Assembly (NCBI GenBank): GCA_000980375.1
Contig: LARD01000015.1
Location: forward strand, 1-39,299
Reading direction: 5' to 3'
Source of the DNA: Clostridium sp. K4410.MGS-306
GTDB taxonomy: Bacteria; Cyanobacteriota; Vampirovibrionia; Gastranaerophilales; Gastranaerophilaceae
Length of the DNA: 39,299 nt
Shown: positions 32,976-39,299 of the stretch, one piece after another
How positions within the stretch are numbered: position 1 is the stretch's first letter
Layout: each line of letters opens with the position of its first letter
The notes under the pieces: generated by a model
What the model was told of the DNA's origin: nothing
Seen by the model: the letters and a program-made list of their open reading frames with translations, nothing else
Databases searched by the model: none
Position numbers and translations under genes: made by a program

Positions 32976-33634
32976 TTTTTTCCGTTTTTGACGGTAATTT
33001 TTAATGGCGGAGTCAACTTGTCCTTTGAGCCGAAATGGGAGAAGATAAATGTTTCCGGCAGAATCTGGTATTTAGAAACTTCGAAAACACCTCTTATCAA
33101 TTCATAGCCGCCCAGGTTTTCAAACTGGTATTTGTAAAAATCAGTGTTGGTATCGTTCAGCAGCATAAATGTTTTTTGCTCAAGCCAGGGTTTATAAAGC
33201 GTGATTTTGTTGTTTTTGAATGAGGAAATCATTACTATTTCTAAATTAGGAAAAAGATTTTTAACTTCTTGCGCTGAAAGCTCAGTTGCTTCTATTTTGT
33301 CGTTTATGTAGTCCAGTTTGTAAAATTTAAGTTGATGAGAATTGTAACTGATTAAATTTCCATTGTGTAAAAATTCGTATGTAGAGCCGTCTTTGCCCGC
33401 TTCATACTGCTTATTTTGATATTCATATTCTGAATATCCGCCTGAACCTTTTGTCATATATTTTGTGAAGGTTATGTCATCACTTTGAGCTTGTCTGGTC
33501 CATTTGTGGTCTTTTGGCGAGTATGATACCGTATCTTCAGGTTTTATTCCGTCTTTTATGAACGGTGGATAATCGTATGCAGATACAGTGTTAGCCGATA
33601 ATATAAGTATTAATGTAATTAAAAGTTTTTTCAT
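32972..33634 (-). CDS. Secreted protein of unknown function
   Basis: 220 residues from the ATG at 33634, chosen because AGGAGG lies ten bases upstream and it opens with a signal peptide (MKKLLITLILILSANTVSA, cleavage before YDYPP). A frame to 33712 is rejected. The mature part is a beta-rich domain of about 200 residues with many Tyr and Lys residues and no cysteine. There is no recognised family. Convergent with hydG, overlapping its stop. Confidence 0.7.
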   Translation of the reverse strand: MKKLLITLILILSANTVSAYDYPPFIKDGIKPEDTVSYSPKDHKWTRQAQSDDITFTKYMTKGSGGYSEYEYQNKQYEAGKDGSTYEFLHNGNLISYNSHQLKFYKLDYINDKIEATELSAQEVKNLFPNLEIVMISSFKNNKITLYKPWLEQKTFMLLNDTNTDFYKYQFENLGGYELIRGVFEVSKYQILPETFIFSHFGSKDKLTPPLKITVKNGKN

Positions 33635-33684
33635 TTTGACCGTCCTCCTATCAGATACAAATTTATTATATATTATAAAATAAT

Positions 33685-33720
33685 AAAAGACTATGCAATT
33701 AGCATTTTGCATAGTCTTTT
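33685..33720 (-). terminator. Terminator of the skp-like gene
   Basis: Arms AAAAGACTATGCAA and TTGCATAGTCTTTT with an eight-base loop. On the minus strand it is followed by TTTTATTATTTTA. It lies just after the stop of the Skp-like gene. Confidence 0.85.
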
Positions 33721-33741
33721 TTATACTGTTTTATGAAATTT

Positions 33742-34206
33742 TTATTTAACTGATTTAGCCACTTCAGCTGTGATATCGCTGCCGCCGTATAATACAACGC
33801 CTTTTGCAATTACCATATCATAGCTTGCTGCTTTAGCTTTTTGAGCTATTACAGCAGAGATATTTTTGTCAACTTCAGCAAGTTTTTTTGCATAATCTTT
33901 TTGGATTGCATCTCTTTTTGCGTTGAGTTCTTTGTTATATTTAGCTTCAAGGGCTTTTTTCTTATCAGCATTAGTTTCTTTTTTAACAGCAGCTCTTGCA
34001 TTGCTTACAAATGTTGTCAAGTCTTTTATTTTAGCTTCTCTATCTGCTTTAAGAGCTTTTACCTGTGCTGAAGAAGCAACAACTTTTTGTACATCAACAA
34101 CTGCAATTTTTGAAGGTACGTTGGAAATAGCGTAATTGTTAACTGACATACCAATGATAAATGCGCTTAAACCTAAAGCCAAATACTTAATACTTTTGTT
34201 CATCAT
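33742..34206 (-). CDS. OmpH/Skp-like periplasmic chaperone
   Basis: 154 residues. Signal peptide or N-terminal anchor to about residue 27, then KIAVVDVQKVVASSAQVKAL, a long charged helical hairpin (about 50-120, Lys/Ala/Glu-rich), and AASYDMVIAKGVVLYGGSDITAEV, the conserved C-terminal strand of the Skp family. These chaperones hold unfolded outer-membrane proteins in the periplasm, implying an outer membrane. AGGAG precedes two adjacent ATGs (34206 and 34203); either could be used. It is a single-gene unit with its own terminator. Confidence 0.88.
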   Translation of the reverse strand: MMNKSIKYLALGLSAFIIGMSVNNYAISNVPSKIAVVDVQKVVASSAQVKALKADREAKIKDLTTFVSNARAAVKKETNADKKKALEAKYNKELNAKRDAIQKDYAKKLAEVDKNISAVIAQKAKAASYDMVIAKGVVLYGGSDITAEVAKSVK

Positions 34207-34276
34207 ATAATCTCCTTTTCTTTATACAATTATTTTATAATAAAACAATCTATAAGCAACAAAAAGTATTGTAAGG

Positions 34277-34972
34277 TTAAATTTTGTATTGCGCTTTAAA
34301 ATGAATATGCCTGTGTGTGCAGTCACAAAATGGTTTGTTTGATGATCTGCCGCATCTGCACAAGGTTTGTCGTGTACGTATCTGGTAGCTTTCATTTTCT
34401 TCGTTTTCTACTCTTATGCCACCTTTCAGCCACAATGGGCCGCTTATTCTTAGGTTTGTATCTTCCAAAATTCCTATTGATTTTTCAAGTTTTGTTTCAA
34501 TTAGGTTGCCTTGTTTGTCAAAAACAATAAGTCTGCCGGAAGGGCACATATCTGCTTGTCTTTTTACTTCTGAGATGGAAAAATCGTCATCTTTAAATAT
34601 AAGTTCCCATATTCCGCTGTTTGCATCACAAAATCTTGCAAATGCACAATATTTTTCGTTGTCAAAGAGGGTTAAAGTCGGGCCTTCATACTTTTGGGCT
34701 TTATCCAAAATGTCATTAAATTCTGCCTTTAATGTGCCGTCAAATTTGCTGTTAATATGGCTTCCGTCACAAAAAGGAGAGTTTTTGCTGTTGCCGCATC
34801 TGCACAACGCAACAGGAGATGTTTTTATCTCAAAGACGCCTTCATTTGCATATTCTATGCTTATGCCTTCTTCATCAACAATAATGGTTTGTTTGACCAC
34901 GGGAGGCGCTCCATAAAGCATATATGGCCCGTTTTTTGTAACCTTTATGTAAATCTCTTTATTTGTTTCCAT
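34277..34972 (-). CDS. Double CDGSH iron-sulfur protein with a central ferredoxin-like domain
   Basis: 231 residues from the ATG at 34972 (a TTG lies six bases earlier). Two CDGSH zinc-finger-type [2Fe-2S] motifs: CRCGNSKNSPFCDGSH (Cys57, 59, 68, His72) and CRCGRSSNKPFCDCTH (Cys205, 207, 216, His220), each with the 3Cys-1His ligand set. Between them a region with CAFARFCDANSGIWELI and ADMCPSGRLIVFDKQ resembles the divergent 4Fe-4S single-cluster domain often paired with CDGSH. Such clusters are redox- and pH-sensitive and may be donated to other proteins. No clear operon partner. Confidence 0.88.
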   Translation of the reverse strand: METNKEIYIKVTKNGPYMLYGAPPVVKQTIIVDEEGISIEYANEGVFEIKTSPVALCRCGNSKNSPFCDGSHINSKFDGTLKAEFNDILDKAQKYEGPTLTLFDNEKYCAFARFCDANSGIWELIFKDDDFSISEVKRQADMCPSGRLIVFDKQGNLIETKLEKSIGILEDTNLRISGPLWLKGGIRVENEENESYQIRTRQTLCRCGRSSNKPFCDCTHRHIHFKAQYKI

Positions 34973-35073
34973 ACTCAACTTTTAAAATAAAATATGGAAG
35001 AGTTTGTCAGACTTTTCAATGATTTTAAAGGTTAATTATTATTTTATTTATGATTTGAAAAGTAATTGTAATA

Positions 35074-35490
35074 TTAGCTTACAGCTTCTTCTTCCTGCAA
35101 GTTGTTCATGGGGTTCCATGCATCGCTTGAATTATTTTTTATAAGATTTTTGTAATATCCTTCTTTGTATTCCAAAATATCAAGCTGTTTTTTCAAGTCA
35201 TTCATTTGTTGTTGAGCTTTTTGTTTTGTGGCTTTGATGATTTCAAAACGTTCTTTTATAGTGGAATCGCCTATGATGCAAAGGTCAATGTATCTTTTTA
35301 TAGCTTTGTTTTCGGTTCCGACACTTCTCAGGCATTTAACAATTTTTACCCACTCAAGGTCGCTTTGCGAAAAAAGTCGTATATTATTTTCATCCCTTTT
35401 TATGAAAGGGAAAAAACCGCTTTTTGCCCAAAACCTGAGAGTGTGCTCTGATACGTCCATAATATTAGAAACTTCTTTTATTGTGTACAT
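35074..35490 (-). CDS. MerR-family transcription regulator
   Basis: 138 residues from the ATG at 35490, which has GGAGGT just upstream. N-terminal winged-helix of the MerR type (YTIKEVSNIMDVSEHTLRFWAKSGFF, then RLFSQSDLEWVKIVKCLRSVG), then a coiled-coil dimer helix (about 75-120) and a short tail without the metal-binding cysteines of metal sensors, so an organic or redox signal is more likely. It is divergent from hydE with 69 bases between the two starts, the usual arrangement for a MerR that controls its neighbour. Confidence 0.92.
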   Translation of the reverse strand: MYTIKEVSNIMDVSEHTLRFWAKSGFFPFIKRDENNIRLFSQSDLEWVKIVKCLRSVGTENKAIKRYIDLCIIGDSTIKERFEIIKATKQKAQQQMNDLKKQLDILEYKEGYYKNLIKNNSSDAWNPMNNLQEEEAVS

Positions 35491-35547
35491 ATTAACCTCC
35501 ATAATTTTATACTAGCACAAAAGACTTTATACTTTTTTTAACTCCTG

Positions 35548-35553
35548 TATAAT
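35548..35553 (+). promoter_or_regulatory. -10 box of hydE, probably leaderless
   Basis: TATAAT with six bases to the hydE ATG and no ribosome site. The -35 region is poor, as expected if a MerR-type regulator helps the polymerase. Confidence 0.45.
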
Positions 35554-35559
35554 AACTGT

Positions 35560-36546
35560 ATGTTTTCAAAAAAAGAGATTATCGATTTATTAAAAGATGA
35601 TACACAAAATCAGTGGCTGTTTTCTTATGCGGATAATGTGAGAAAACAATATGTTGGTGATAGAGTTCACCTTAGAGGTTTAATTGAATTTTCTAACATT
35701 TGTAAGTGCCATTGCAAGTATTGCGGTTTGCGCTGTGAAAACAAAACTGTTGAAAGATACCGAATAATGCCTGATGATATTATGCTTCATGCTCAAAGAG
35801 CTGTACAAATGGGCTATAAAACAATTGTGCTTCAATCCGGAGAAGATAGTTATTTCACAAGAGATGTTATGTGTAAGCTTATTGAAAATATTAAAACCCT
35901 GGATGTAGCTCTCACATTAAGTATCGGCGAAAAATCTTATGATGACTTAAAGGCATACAAACAAAGCGGTGCAGACAGGTATCTTATCAGAATAGAAACA
36001 ACTGATAAAAATTTGTATAAAAAAATGCATCCGTATATGGATTTTGAAAAAAGAATGCAATGTCTCAAGGATTTAAAAAAACTTGGATATGAAACAGGTT
36101 CCGGCTGTCTTGTAGGTTTGCCTGAACAGACTGTGGAATCTCTTGCTGATGATATATTGTTTTTTAAAGAGCTTGACGCGGATATGATAGGAATAGGGCC
36201 TTTTATTCCTCACCCTGATACTCCATTAAAAGATTGTGCGCAAGGAAATTTTATCCTTGCTTTAAAAGTGATGGCAATAGTTAGAATTATGTTGAAAAAT
36301 ATAAATATTCCCGCAACTACTGCAATGGAAACTTTGAATCCGAACGGAAGATTGATTGCTTTGCAAAGCGGAGCTAATGTTGTTATGCCAAATGTTACAT
36401 CTACTGAATACAGAGCTAAATACGAAATTTATCCTGACAAAATATGTATTAATGACCAACCCTCAAAGTGCAGGAATTGTATCGAAACAAAGATAAAATC
36501 CATAGGTCGTGAAATTGCGAAGGATTATGGGTTTCGTTCTTCTTAA
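35560..36546 (+). CDS. hydE: [FeFe]-hydrogenase maturase HydE
   Basis: 328 residues, radical SAM with the cluster at Cys48, Cys52 and Cys55 (CKCHCKYC) and family motifs GLIEFSNIC, IVLQSGEDSY, LSIGE and IGIGPFIPHPDTPL. It is shorter by about 20-30 residues than many HydE proteins. HydE acts on the diiron site during synthesis of the H-cluster bridging ligand. It is separated from hydG and hydA, and divergent from a MerR regulator. Stop overlaps the convergent SGNH-hydrolase stop. Biotin synthase-related radical SAM enzymes are the main alternative, but the sequence context supports HydE. Confidence 0.92.
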   Translation: MFSKKEIIDLLKDDTQNQWLFSYADNVRKQYVGDRVHLRGLIEFSNICKCHCKYCGLRCENKTVERYRIMPDDIMLHAQRAVQMGYKTIVLQSGEDSYFTRDVMCKLIENIKTLDVALTLSIGEKSYDDLKAYKQSGADRYLIRIETTDKNLYKKMHPYMDFEKRMQCLKDLKKLGYETGSGCLVGLPEQTVESLADDILFFKELDADMIGIGPFIPHPDTPLKDCAQGNFILALKVMAIVRIMLKNINIPATTAMETLNPNGRLIALQSGANVVMPNVTSTEYRAKYEIYPDKICINDQPSKCRNCIETKIKSIGREIAKDYGFRSS

Positions 36547-37154
36547 TTATTGTTTAGGAGCTCAAACATAGCCTGTGCAATTTTTTGATGTTCTTCTGCT
36601 TTATAGTGCAAGCCGTCAGCTTCTGATACTTTTGCTATTTTATTCAAGTCAATAAAAATACAGTCTTCACTTTGTGCAATGGTTTTATAGATTGCAGGCA
36701 TGTGCTTTGATTTTTCAATAGAATCCATATCAAAAAGGTTTATAAAATAACTGTGTAAAATGTCTGTTGTAATTACAGACGGTGCAGCGAGTACAATTTT
36801 TGCACATGGACAAGTTTCCTTGATAATTCTTATCAGGAGTTTTATTCCGTCTTCTACCTGTTGAAGCGTTGGTGCGTAGCTGTATTGAAGGTCGTTAAGT
36901 CCAATGGCCAGGATTATGTAATCCGGATTTTGCTGCAATAAATTAGGTAAAACTTTGTATCCGGTCTGCTCAATTCCTTGCGGATTGTCACTAAAAGCTG
37001 TCCTGTTATTGCAGCCTGCTTCTATAATTTCAAACTTTCCGTCACAAAGCTGCTTTAATATTCCGCTCCAACGGCTGTTTTTGTCATAGCGTATTGCTCT
37101 GCCAGGACAATAACCATAAGTATTGCTGTCTCCAAAACAGAGGACTTTTTTCAT
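36543..37154 (-). CDS. SGNH/GDSL hydrolase
   Basis: 203 residues from the ATG at 37154; the frame runs back to 37289 but only by reading through tRNA-Ser. Block I VLCFGDSNTYGY holds the serine nucleophile, block III is AIGLNDL, and the Asp-His pair is in ADGLHYKAEEHQ. This subfamily includes carbohydrate and acyl esterases. No signal peptide, so it acts in the cytoplasm. It lies just downstream of tRNA-Ser(GGA), about 46 bases away on the same strand, and may be read on the same transcript. Confidence 0.88.
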   Translation of the reverse strand: MKKVLCFGDSNTYGYCPGRAIRYDKNSRWSGILKQLCDGKFEIIEAGCNNRTAFSDNPQGIEQTGYKVLPNLLQQNPDYIILAIGLNDLQYSYAPTLQQVEDGIKLLIRIIKETCPCAKIVLAAPSVITTDILHSYFINLFDMDSIEKSKHMPAIYKTIAQSEDCIFIDLNKIAKVSEADGLHYKAEEHQKIAQAMFELLNNN

Positions 37155-37200
37155 AATAACTCTTTCATCCGCATTGTTTATTGTAATAAAGAGGAAAAAT

Positions 37201-37287
37201 CGGAGAGGGGGGGATTCGAACCCCCGGTGGAGTTGCCCCCACACAAACGTTCCAGGTTTGCACCTTAAACCACTCGGACACCTCTCC
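37201..37287 (-). tRNA. tRNA-Ser(GGA)
   Basis: Acceptor GGAGAGG/CCTCTCC, the same acceptor and D-arm as tRNA-Ser(CGA) at 25198, anticodon loop CTGGAAC (anticodon GGA, codons UCC/UCU), long variable arm, T-arm GGGGGTTCGAATCCCCC. No encoded CCA. Confidence 0.95.
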
Positions 37288-37341
37288 ATTGAATGATTCT
37301 TAACTATTATAAACAGCTAAATGTTTTTCATCAAGTGTAAA

Positions 37342-37836
37342 CTAAATTATATGGTTAAGCTCAATTTTTAAGGTTGTTGTCAGTATTTCCGAATTTTTTG
37401 ATGTGCGTATAAGTTTTGTCAAAATATTTTTTGCTTTCAAGCCACTGAAAAGCTGGGAATTTTTATATATATTTCCTATTACCTCAAGAGTATTACTGTA
37501 GGTTGATTTGCACCCTATACCTATTTTTTTGTTTAAAAATTTAATTGGCTTAAAAAATAAAATATGTTCTCCATGAGAAATTTCACAAACAGGTGTCAAA
37601 AGATTGTTAAATTCGTCTGTTAATATGTCTCCAAAGTATATAATTTGTCCGTTCTTGTCTCTTAATCCCAAAAACTCCATGTGCTCAAACTTGTTGAGAT
37701 TATTCAATACTTCCCGTTCTGCGTCATTGTGATTCAGGGTAATTACGGATATAAGTTTTTTTAAATCAATCTCAAATTCCAGCGTAGTTTTATTTTTATT
37801 TATTTCGCATGCTCTGTATTTTAATATCTTATTCAT
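37342..37836 (-). CDS. YopX-domain protein, phage type
   Basis: 164 residues from the ATG at 37836, with AAGGAAGG upstream; a frame to 37989 is rejected. The core MEFLGLRDKNGQIIYFGDILTD and the later EVIGNIYKNSQL are the two hallmarks of YopX proteins, which are mostly encoded by phages and prophages of low-GC bacteria; their role is not established. The N-terminal 85 residues and the C-terminal tail are unfamiliar. It lies next to tRNA-Met and a phage-like element, supporting past integration in this region. Confidence 0.78.
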   Translation of the reverse strand: MNKILKYRACEINKNKTTLEFEIDLKKLISVITLNHNDAEREVLNNLNKFEHMEFLGLRDKNGQIIYFGDILTDEFNNLLTPVCEISHGEHILFFKPIKFLNKKIGIGCKSTYSNTLEVIGNIYKNSQLFSGLKAKNILTKLIRTSKNSEILTTTLKIELNHII

Positions 37837-38201
37837 ACATATAACCTTCCTTCTTGGTAACGATAACTTAAACTCGGGGTGCGTTACATACAAAAAATTT
37901 ATTATTATATTTATAGCAGTTACAAAGCTTTTCTTATACAGTTTGTAAATTCTTTGTAAATATAATCTAAAAGGAAAATACAGAGGCAATTTTTTGTAAA
38001 TTCAGTAATTACTTTAAAAATTCTTTTTTCTTTGACACCTTAAAGGATGCAATAATATCAGGTTTTTTTGATATTGTTACTTAAGTTAAATTAACAACAT
38101 AAATCGTTACAAAATCTATCTAGAAACTTTTTTGAAAAAAATATTGTATTTTTTTGTTGTTTATTTAATAATAATGATTACAGTTAAATATTTAAACAGA
38201 T
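37837..38201. other. Gene-free AT-rich stretch before tRNA-Met
   Basis: About 365 bases without a supportable gene. It contains a 10-bp imperfect inverted repeat, AATAATATCA (38051-38060) and TGATATTGTT (38069-38078, one G-T pair), with a T-run in the loop rather than after the stem, so it does not look like a terminator. The stretch also holds promoters presumably serving the YopX gene and tRNA-Met. Nothing else is clear. Confidence 0.4.
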
Positions 38202-38275
38202 GGCATAGTAGCTCAGTTGGTCAGAGCGCTCGGCTCATACCCGGGAGGTCACTGGTTCGAACCCAGTCTATGCTA
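38202..38275 (+). tRNA. tRNA-Met(CAT), elongator type
   Basis: Acceptor GGCATAG/CTATGCT with a G-T first pair and discriminator A, D-arm AGCTCAGTTGGTCAGAGC, anticodon loop CTCATAC (CAT), T-arm CTGGTTCGAACCCAG. It lacks the three G-C pairs next to the anticodon loop expected of initiator tRNA. A CAT anticodon could also be tRNA-Ile2 after lysidine modification. Its 3' end is duplicated downstream. Confidence 0.9.
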
Positions 38276-38281
38276 TTTTTT
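38257..38281 (+). repeat. Direct repeat copy 1: tRNA-Met 3' end (attachment-site-like)
   Basis: 25 bases, from the T-arm (TCGAACCCAG) through the end of the tRNA and the T-run after it, identical to 38345-38369. Duplicated tRNA 3' ends mark integration by tyrosine recombinases. Confidence 0.75.
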
Positions 38282-38292
38282 CATGTTCTTGT

Positions 38293-38311
38293 GACCTCCC
38301 TTTCGGAGGTC
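38293..38311. repeat. Stem-loop between the att-like repeats
   Basis: GACCTCC, CTTTC, GGAGGTC, a 7-bp stem. The wider GTGACCTCCC at 38291-38300 is the exact reverse complement of tRNA bases 38243-38252. No T-run follows directly. Confidence 0.5.
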
Positions 38312-38344
38312 CTAATCTATATACGCAACGCAAGCGTCGCTCAG

Positions 38345-38369
38345 TCGAACCCAGTCTATGCTATTTTTT
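38345..38369 (+). repeat. Direct repeat copy 2: tRNA-Met 3' end (attachment-site-like)
   Basis: Exact 25-base copy of 38257-38281, 88 bases downstream and followed by phage-type genes. It may be a boundary of the element that runs off the right edge, or a trace of an earlier integration. Confidence 0.75.
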
Positions 38370-38398
38370 GTTGTCAATAGTTTTTTAACAAAAATTAT

Positions 38399-38412
38399 TA
38401 CCCGAACGGGTA
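38399..38412. promoter_or_regulatory. Palindrome before the phage-type genes
   Basis: TACCCG-AA-CGGGTA, perfect 6-bp arms, 65 bases before the ATG at 38477 and just upstream of a possible -10 (TACAAT, 38425-38430). GC-rich for this AT-rich stretch. Candidate operator of the element. Confidence 0.45.
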
Positions 38413-38476
38413 CAATTAATTTGCTACAATAAAACAAATAGATATATGCTTCACAAAATCCATAAGGAGGAAATTT

Positions 38477-38968
38477 ATGGAAAAAGACTTTATGCAAGTG
38501 TCAAAACTGCTCTTCCCCGAAAAATCATCATTAAACAGAACCCCGTCACAAAAATTTGAAGACCAATTGAGGAATAAACTGCATTCAATGAGAAATGAAC
38601 GAATGCACATCTTAAATCCGAAATCACAGAAACAAGATTTTGAAAATGAAAACTACAAAGAAATAGCATACTTTATCAAAAACCATGTTCTCTCTGTCGG
38701 AAAAGAACAGGCAGTAAAAGATTTTCAAACAGGTCTTAATTTTTTGCACAAAGATTTATTGGAGCCGTTAAAAGAAGACGGTGACTTCGGCGAAAAAACC
38801 TTCAAAGCCTTCTATGCCATATTTAAACATTACGACATAGATATTATCAAAAATGCAATATGCAAAGGAGCCTTGAGTAACACTGTAATTGGAACATCGA
38901 GTGACAAAACAATAAACACACAAGCACTGGTTAATCAGATTCAGAACAATTTAGGAGGTTTAAGATAA
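38477..38968 (+). CDS. Unknown phage-associated protein, peptidoglycan-binding-like C-terminus
   Basis: 163 residues with a strong AAGGAGG ribosome site. The N-terminal half is charged and helical. Residues about 75-120 (QAVKDFQTGLNFL, then KEDGDFGEKTFKAFYAIFK) resemble a peptidoglycan-binding domain of the 'L..DG.FG..T..A' type found in phage endolysins and secretion activators. The tail is Asn/Thr-rich. No catalytic motif. It is translationally coupled (TAATG) to the head-morphogenesis-like gene, so both belong to the same phage-derived unit. Confidence 0.55.
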   Translation: MEKDFMQVSKLLFPEKSSLNRTPSQKFEDQLRNKLHSMRNERMHILNPKSQKQDFENENYKEIAYFIKNHVLSVGKEQAVKDFQTGLNFLHKDLLEPLKEDGDFGEKTFKAFYAIFKHYDIDIIKNAICKGALSNTVIGTSSDKTINTQALVNQIQNNLGGLR

Positions 38969-39299
38969 TGGGTAACTTTACATTAAAAGGACATATAAGT
39001 TATGCAGCGAAAAGAAAATACAAATGGATAGCCGAGTATGGCAAGAACACCTGTGAAAAGTGTGCAGCATTGGACGGACAGGAATTTGACGAAGATGAAG
39101 TACCATATTGGCCGCACCCAAACTGTCGCTGTAAAGTTGAAGAAATCAGTGTGATAGATGAAATAGAAGCAGAAATCAACGAGTACGAGGAAGTAATTGA
39201 ACAATTGAAACTTCAAGCAAATGAACTTCTTGGAGACACAAGTGTGTTAAAAGAACAGATAGAAAAACTGATGGAAGAGAATAAAGGCAGTGAACTGAA
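38968..39299 (+). CDS. MuF/SPP1 gp7-like head-morphogenesis motif protein, partial
   Basis: At least 110 residues, cut by the window edge. The motif NTCEKCAALDG (residues 27-37) followed by PYWPHPNCRCKVEEI is the conserved C-terminal signature of Mu gpF / SPP1 gp7 minor head proteins (TCp.Ca..DG ... HPnCRC). Here it sits at the N-terminus and is followed by a long Glu/Lys coiled coil rather than preceded by the usual 200-residue domain, so this is a stand-alone or rearranged version. Its ATG overlaps the stop of the gene before. No integrase or portal gene is visible before the edge. Confidence 0.7.
   Translation, partial: MGNFTLKGHISYAAKRKYKWIAEYGKNTCEKCAALDGQEFDEDEVPYWPHPNCRCKVEEISVIDEIEAEINEYEEVIEQLKLQANELLGDTSVLKEQIEKLMEENKGSEL

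Noticed and set aside
33635..33712. Longer start for the secreted protein at 32972
   Set aside because: It would bury the signal peptide and overlap the terminator of the Skp-like gene.
37155..37289. N-terminal extension of the SGNH hydrolase
   Set aside because: The extension is the translated tRNA-Ser(GGA).
38051..38078. Inverted repeat as a terminator
   Set aside because: The T-run is in the loop, not after the stem, and there is no gene end next to it.
38312..38610. Small minus-strand frames near the tRNA-Met repeats
   Set aside because: They run antisense across the attachment-like repeat and the well-supported gene at 38477, with no ribosome site.
1..39299. CRISPR array, insertion sequence or rRNA
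   Set aside because: No regularly spaced repeats, no transposase frame with terminal inverted repeats and no rRNA-like sequence were seen.

Overview
The window reads as a low-GC, strictly fermentative bacterium of the gut Melainabacteria / Vampirovibrionia (Gastranaerophilales) type, the non-photosynthetic sister group of Cyanobacteria. The grounds are: an [FeFe]-hydrogenase with its maturases, an oxygen-independent (class III) ribonucleotide reductase, a high-molecular-weight rubredoxin, a stripped-down respiratory membrane module, a prepilin of the FSLAEALITLL type, and many proteins of unknown function that share an odd N-terminus. The lineage call is an inference from gene content; no marker gene in the window proves it.

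Layout. 1-700: a secreted TPR protein. 782-5816: a five-gene nuoJKLMN operon with no nuoA-I in the window; NuoK, NuoL and NuoM have lost conserved ion-channel residues and NuoL has lost a large internal block. 5821-7055: two unknown tagged proteins. 7176-9508: radA and a FliA/WhiG-type sigma factor. 9557-13769: a trimeric electron-bifurcating-type [FeFe]-hydrogenase operon (NuoE-like, NuoF-like, HydA) behind a promoter overlapping a GTGA-N6-TCAC operator. 13876-15608: flavin reductase-rubredoxin fusion and dgt. 15637-18756 (minus): amylase-like barrel protein, SMR and MATE exporters. 18901-22166: a tagged unknown, a LUD-domain protein, a glycine-rich prepilin. 22206-25284 (minus): tRNA-Ser(CGA), then a cobalamin-riboswitch-like leader, nrdD and nrdG. 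25327-29648 (minus): small tagged membrane protein, MCE-domain protein, an aminotransferase-GNAT fusion and an SDR epimerase. 29706-32975: a three-repeat protein, then hydG behind two more operators of the hydrogenase type. 32972-37154: secreted unknown, Skp-like chaperone, a double-CDGSH protein, a MerR regulator divergent from hydE, and an SGNH hydrolase. 37201-39299: tRNA-Ser(GGA), a YopX-like phage gene, tRNA-Met(CAT) with a duplicated 3' end (attachment-site-like) and the first genes of a phage-derived element running off the right edge.

How the parts fit. The hydrogenase, HydE, HydG, NrdDG and rubredoxin form an anaerobic redox core. Matching operators in front of the hydrogenase operon and hydG suggest one NADH- or oxygen-sensing regulator (Rex- or CRP/FNR-like). 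HydF is not in the window. The most unusual observations are the degenerate Nuo membrane arm, the shared N-terminal tag on at least five and probably six unrelated proteins, the apparent B12 control of class III ribonucleotide reductase, and the aminotransferase-GNAT fusion.
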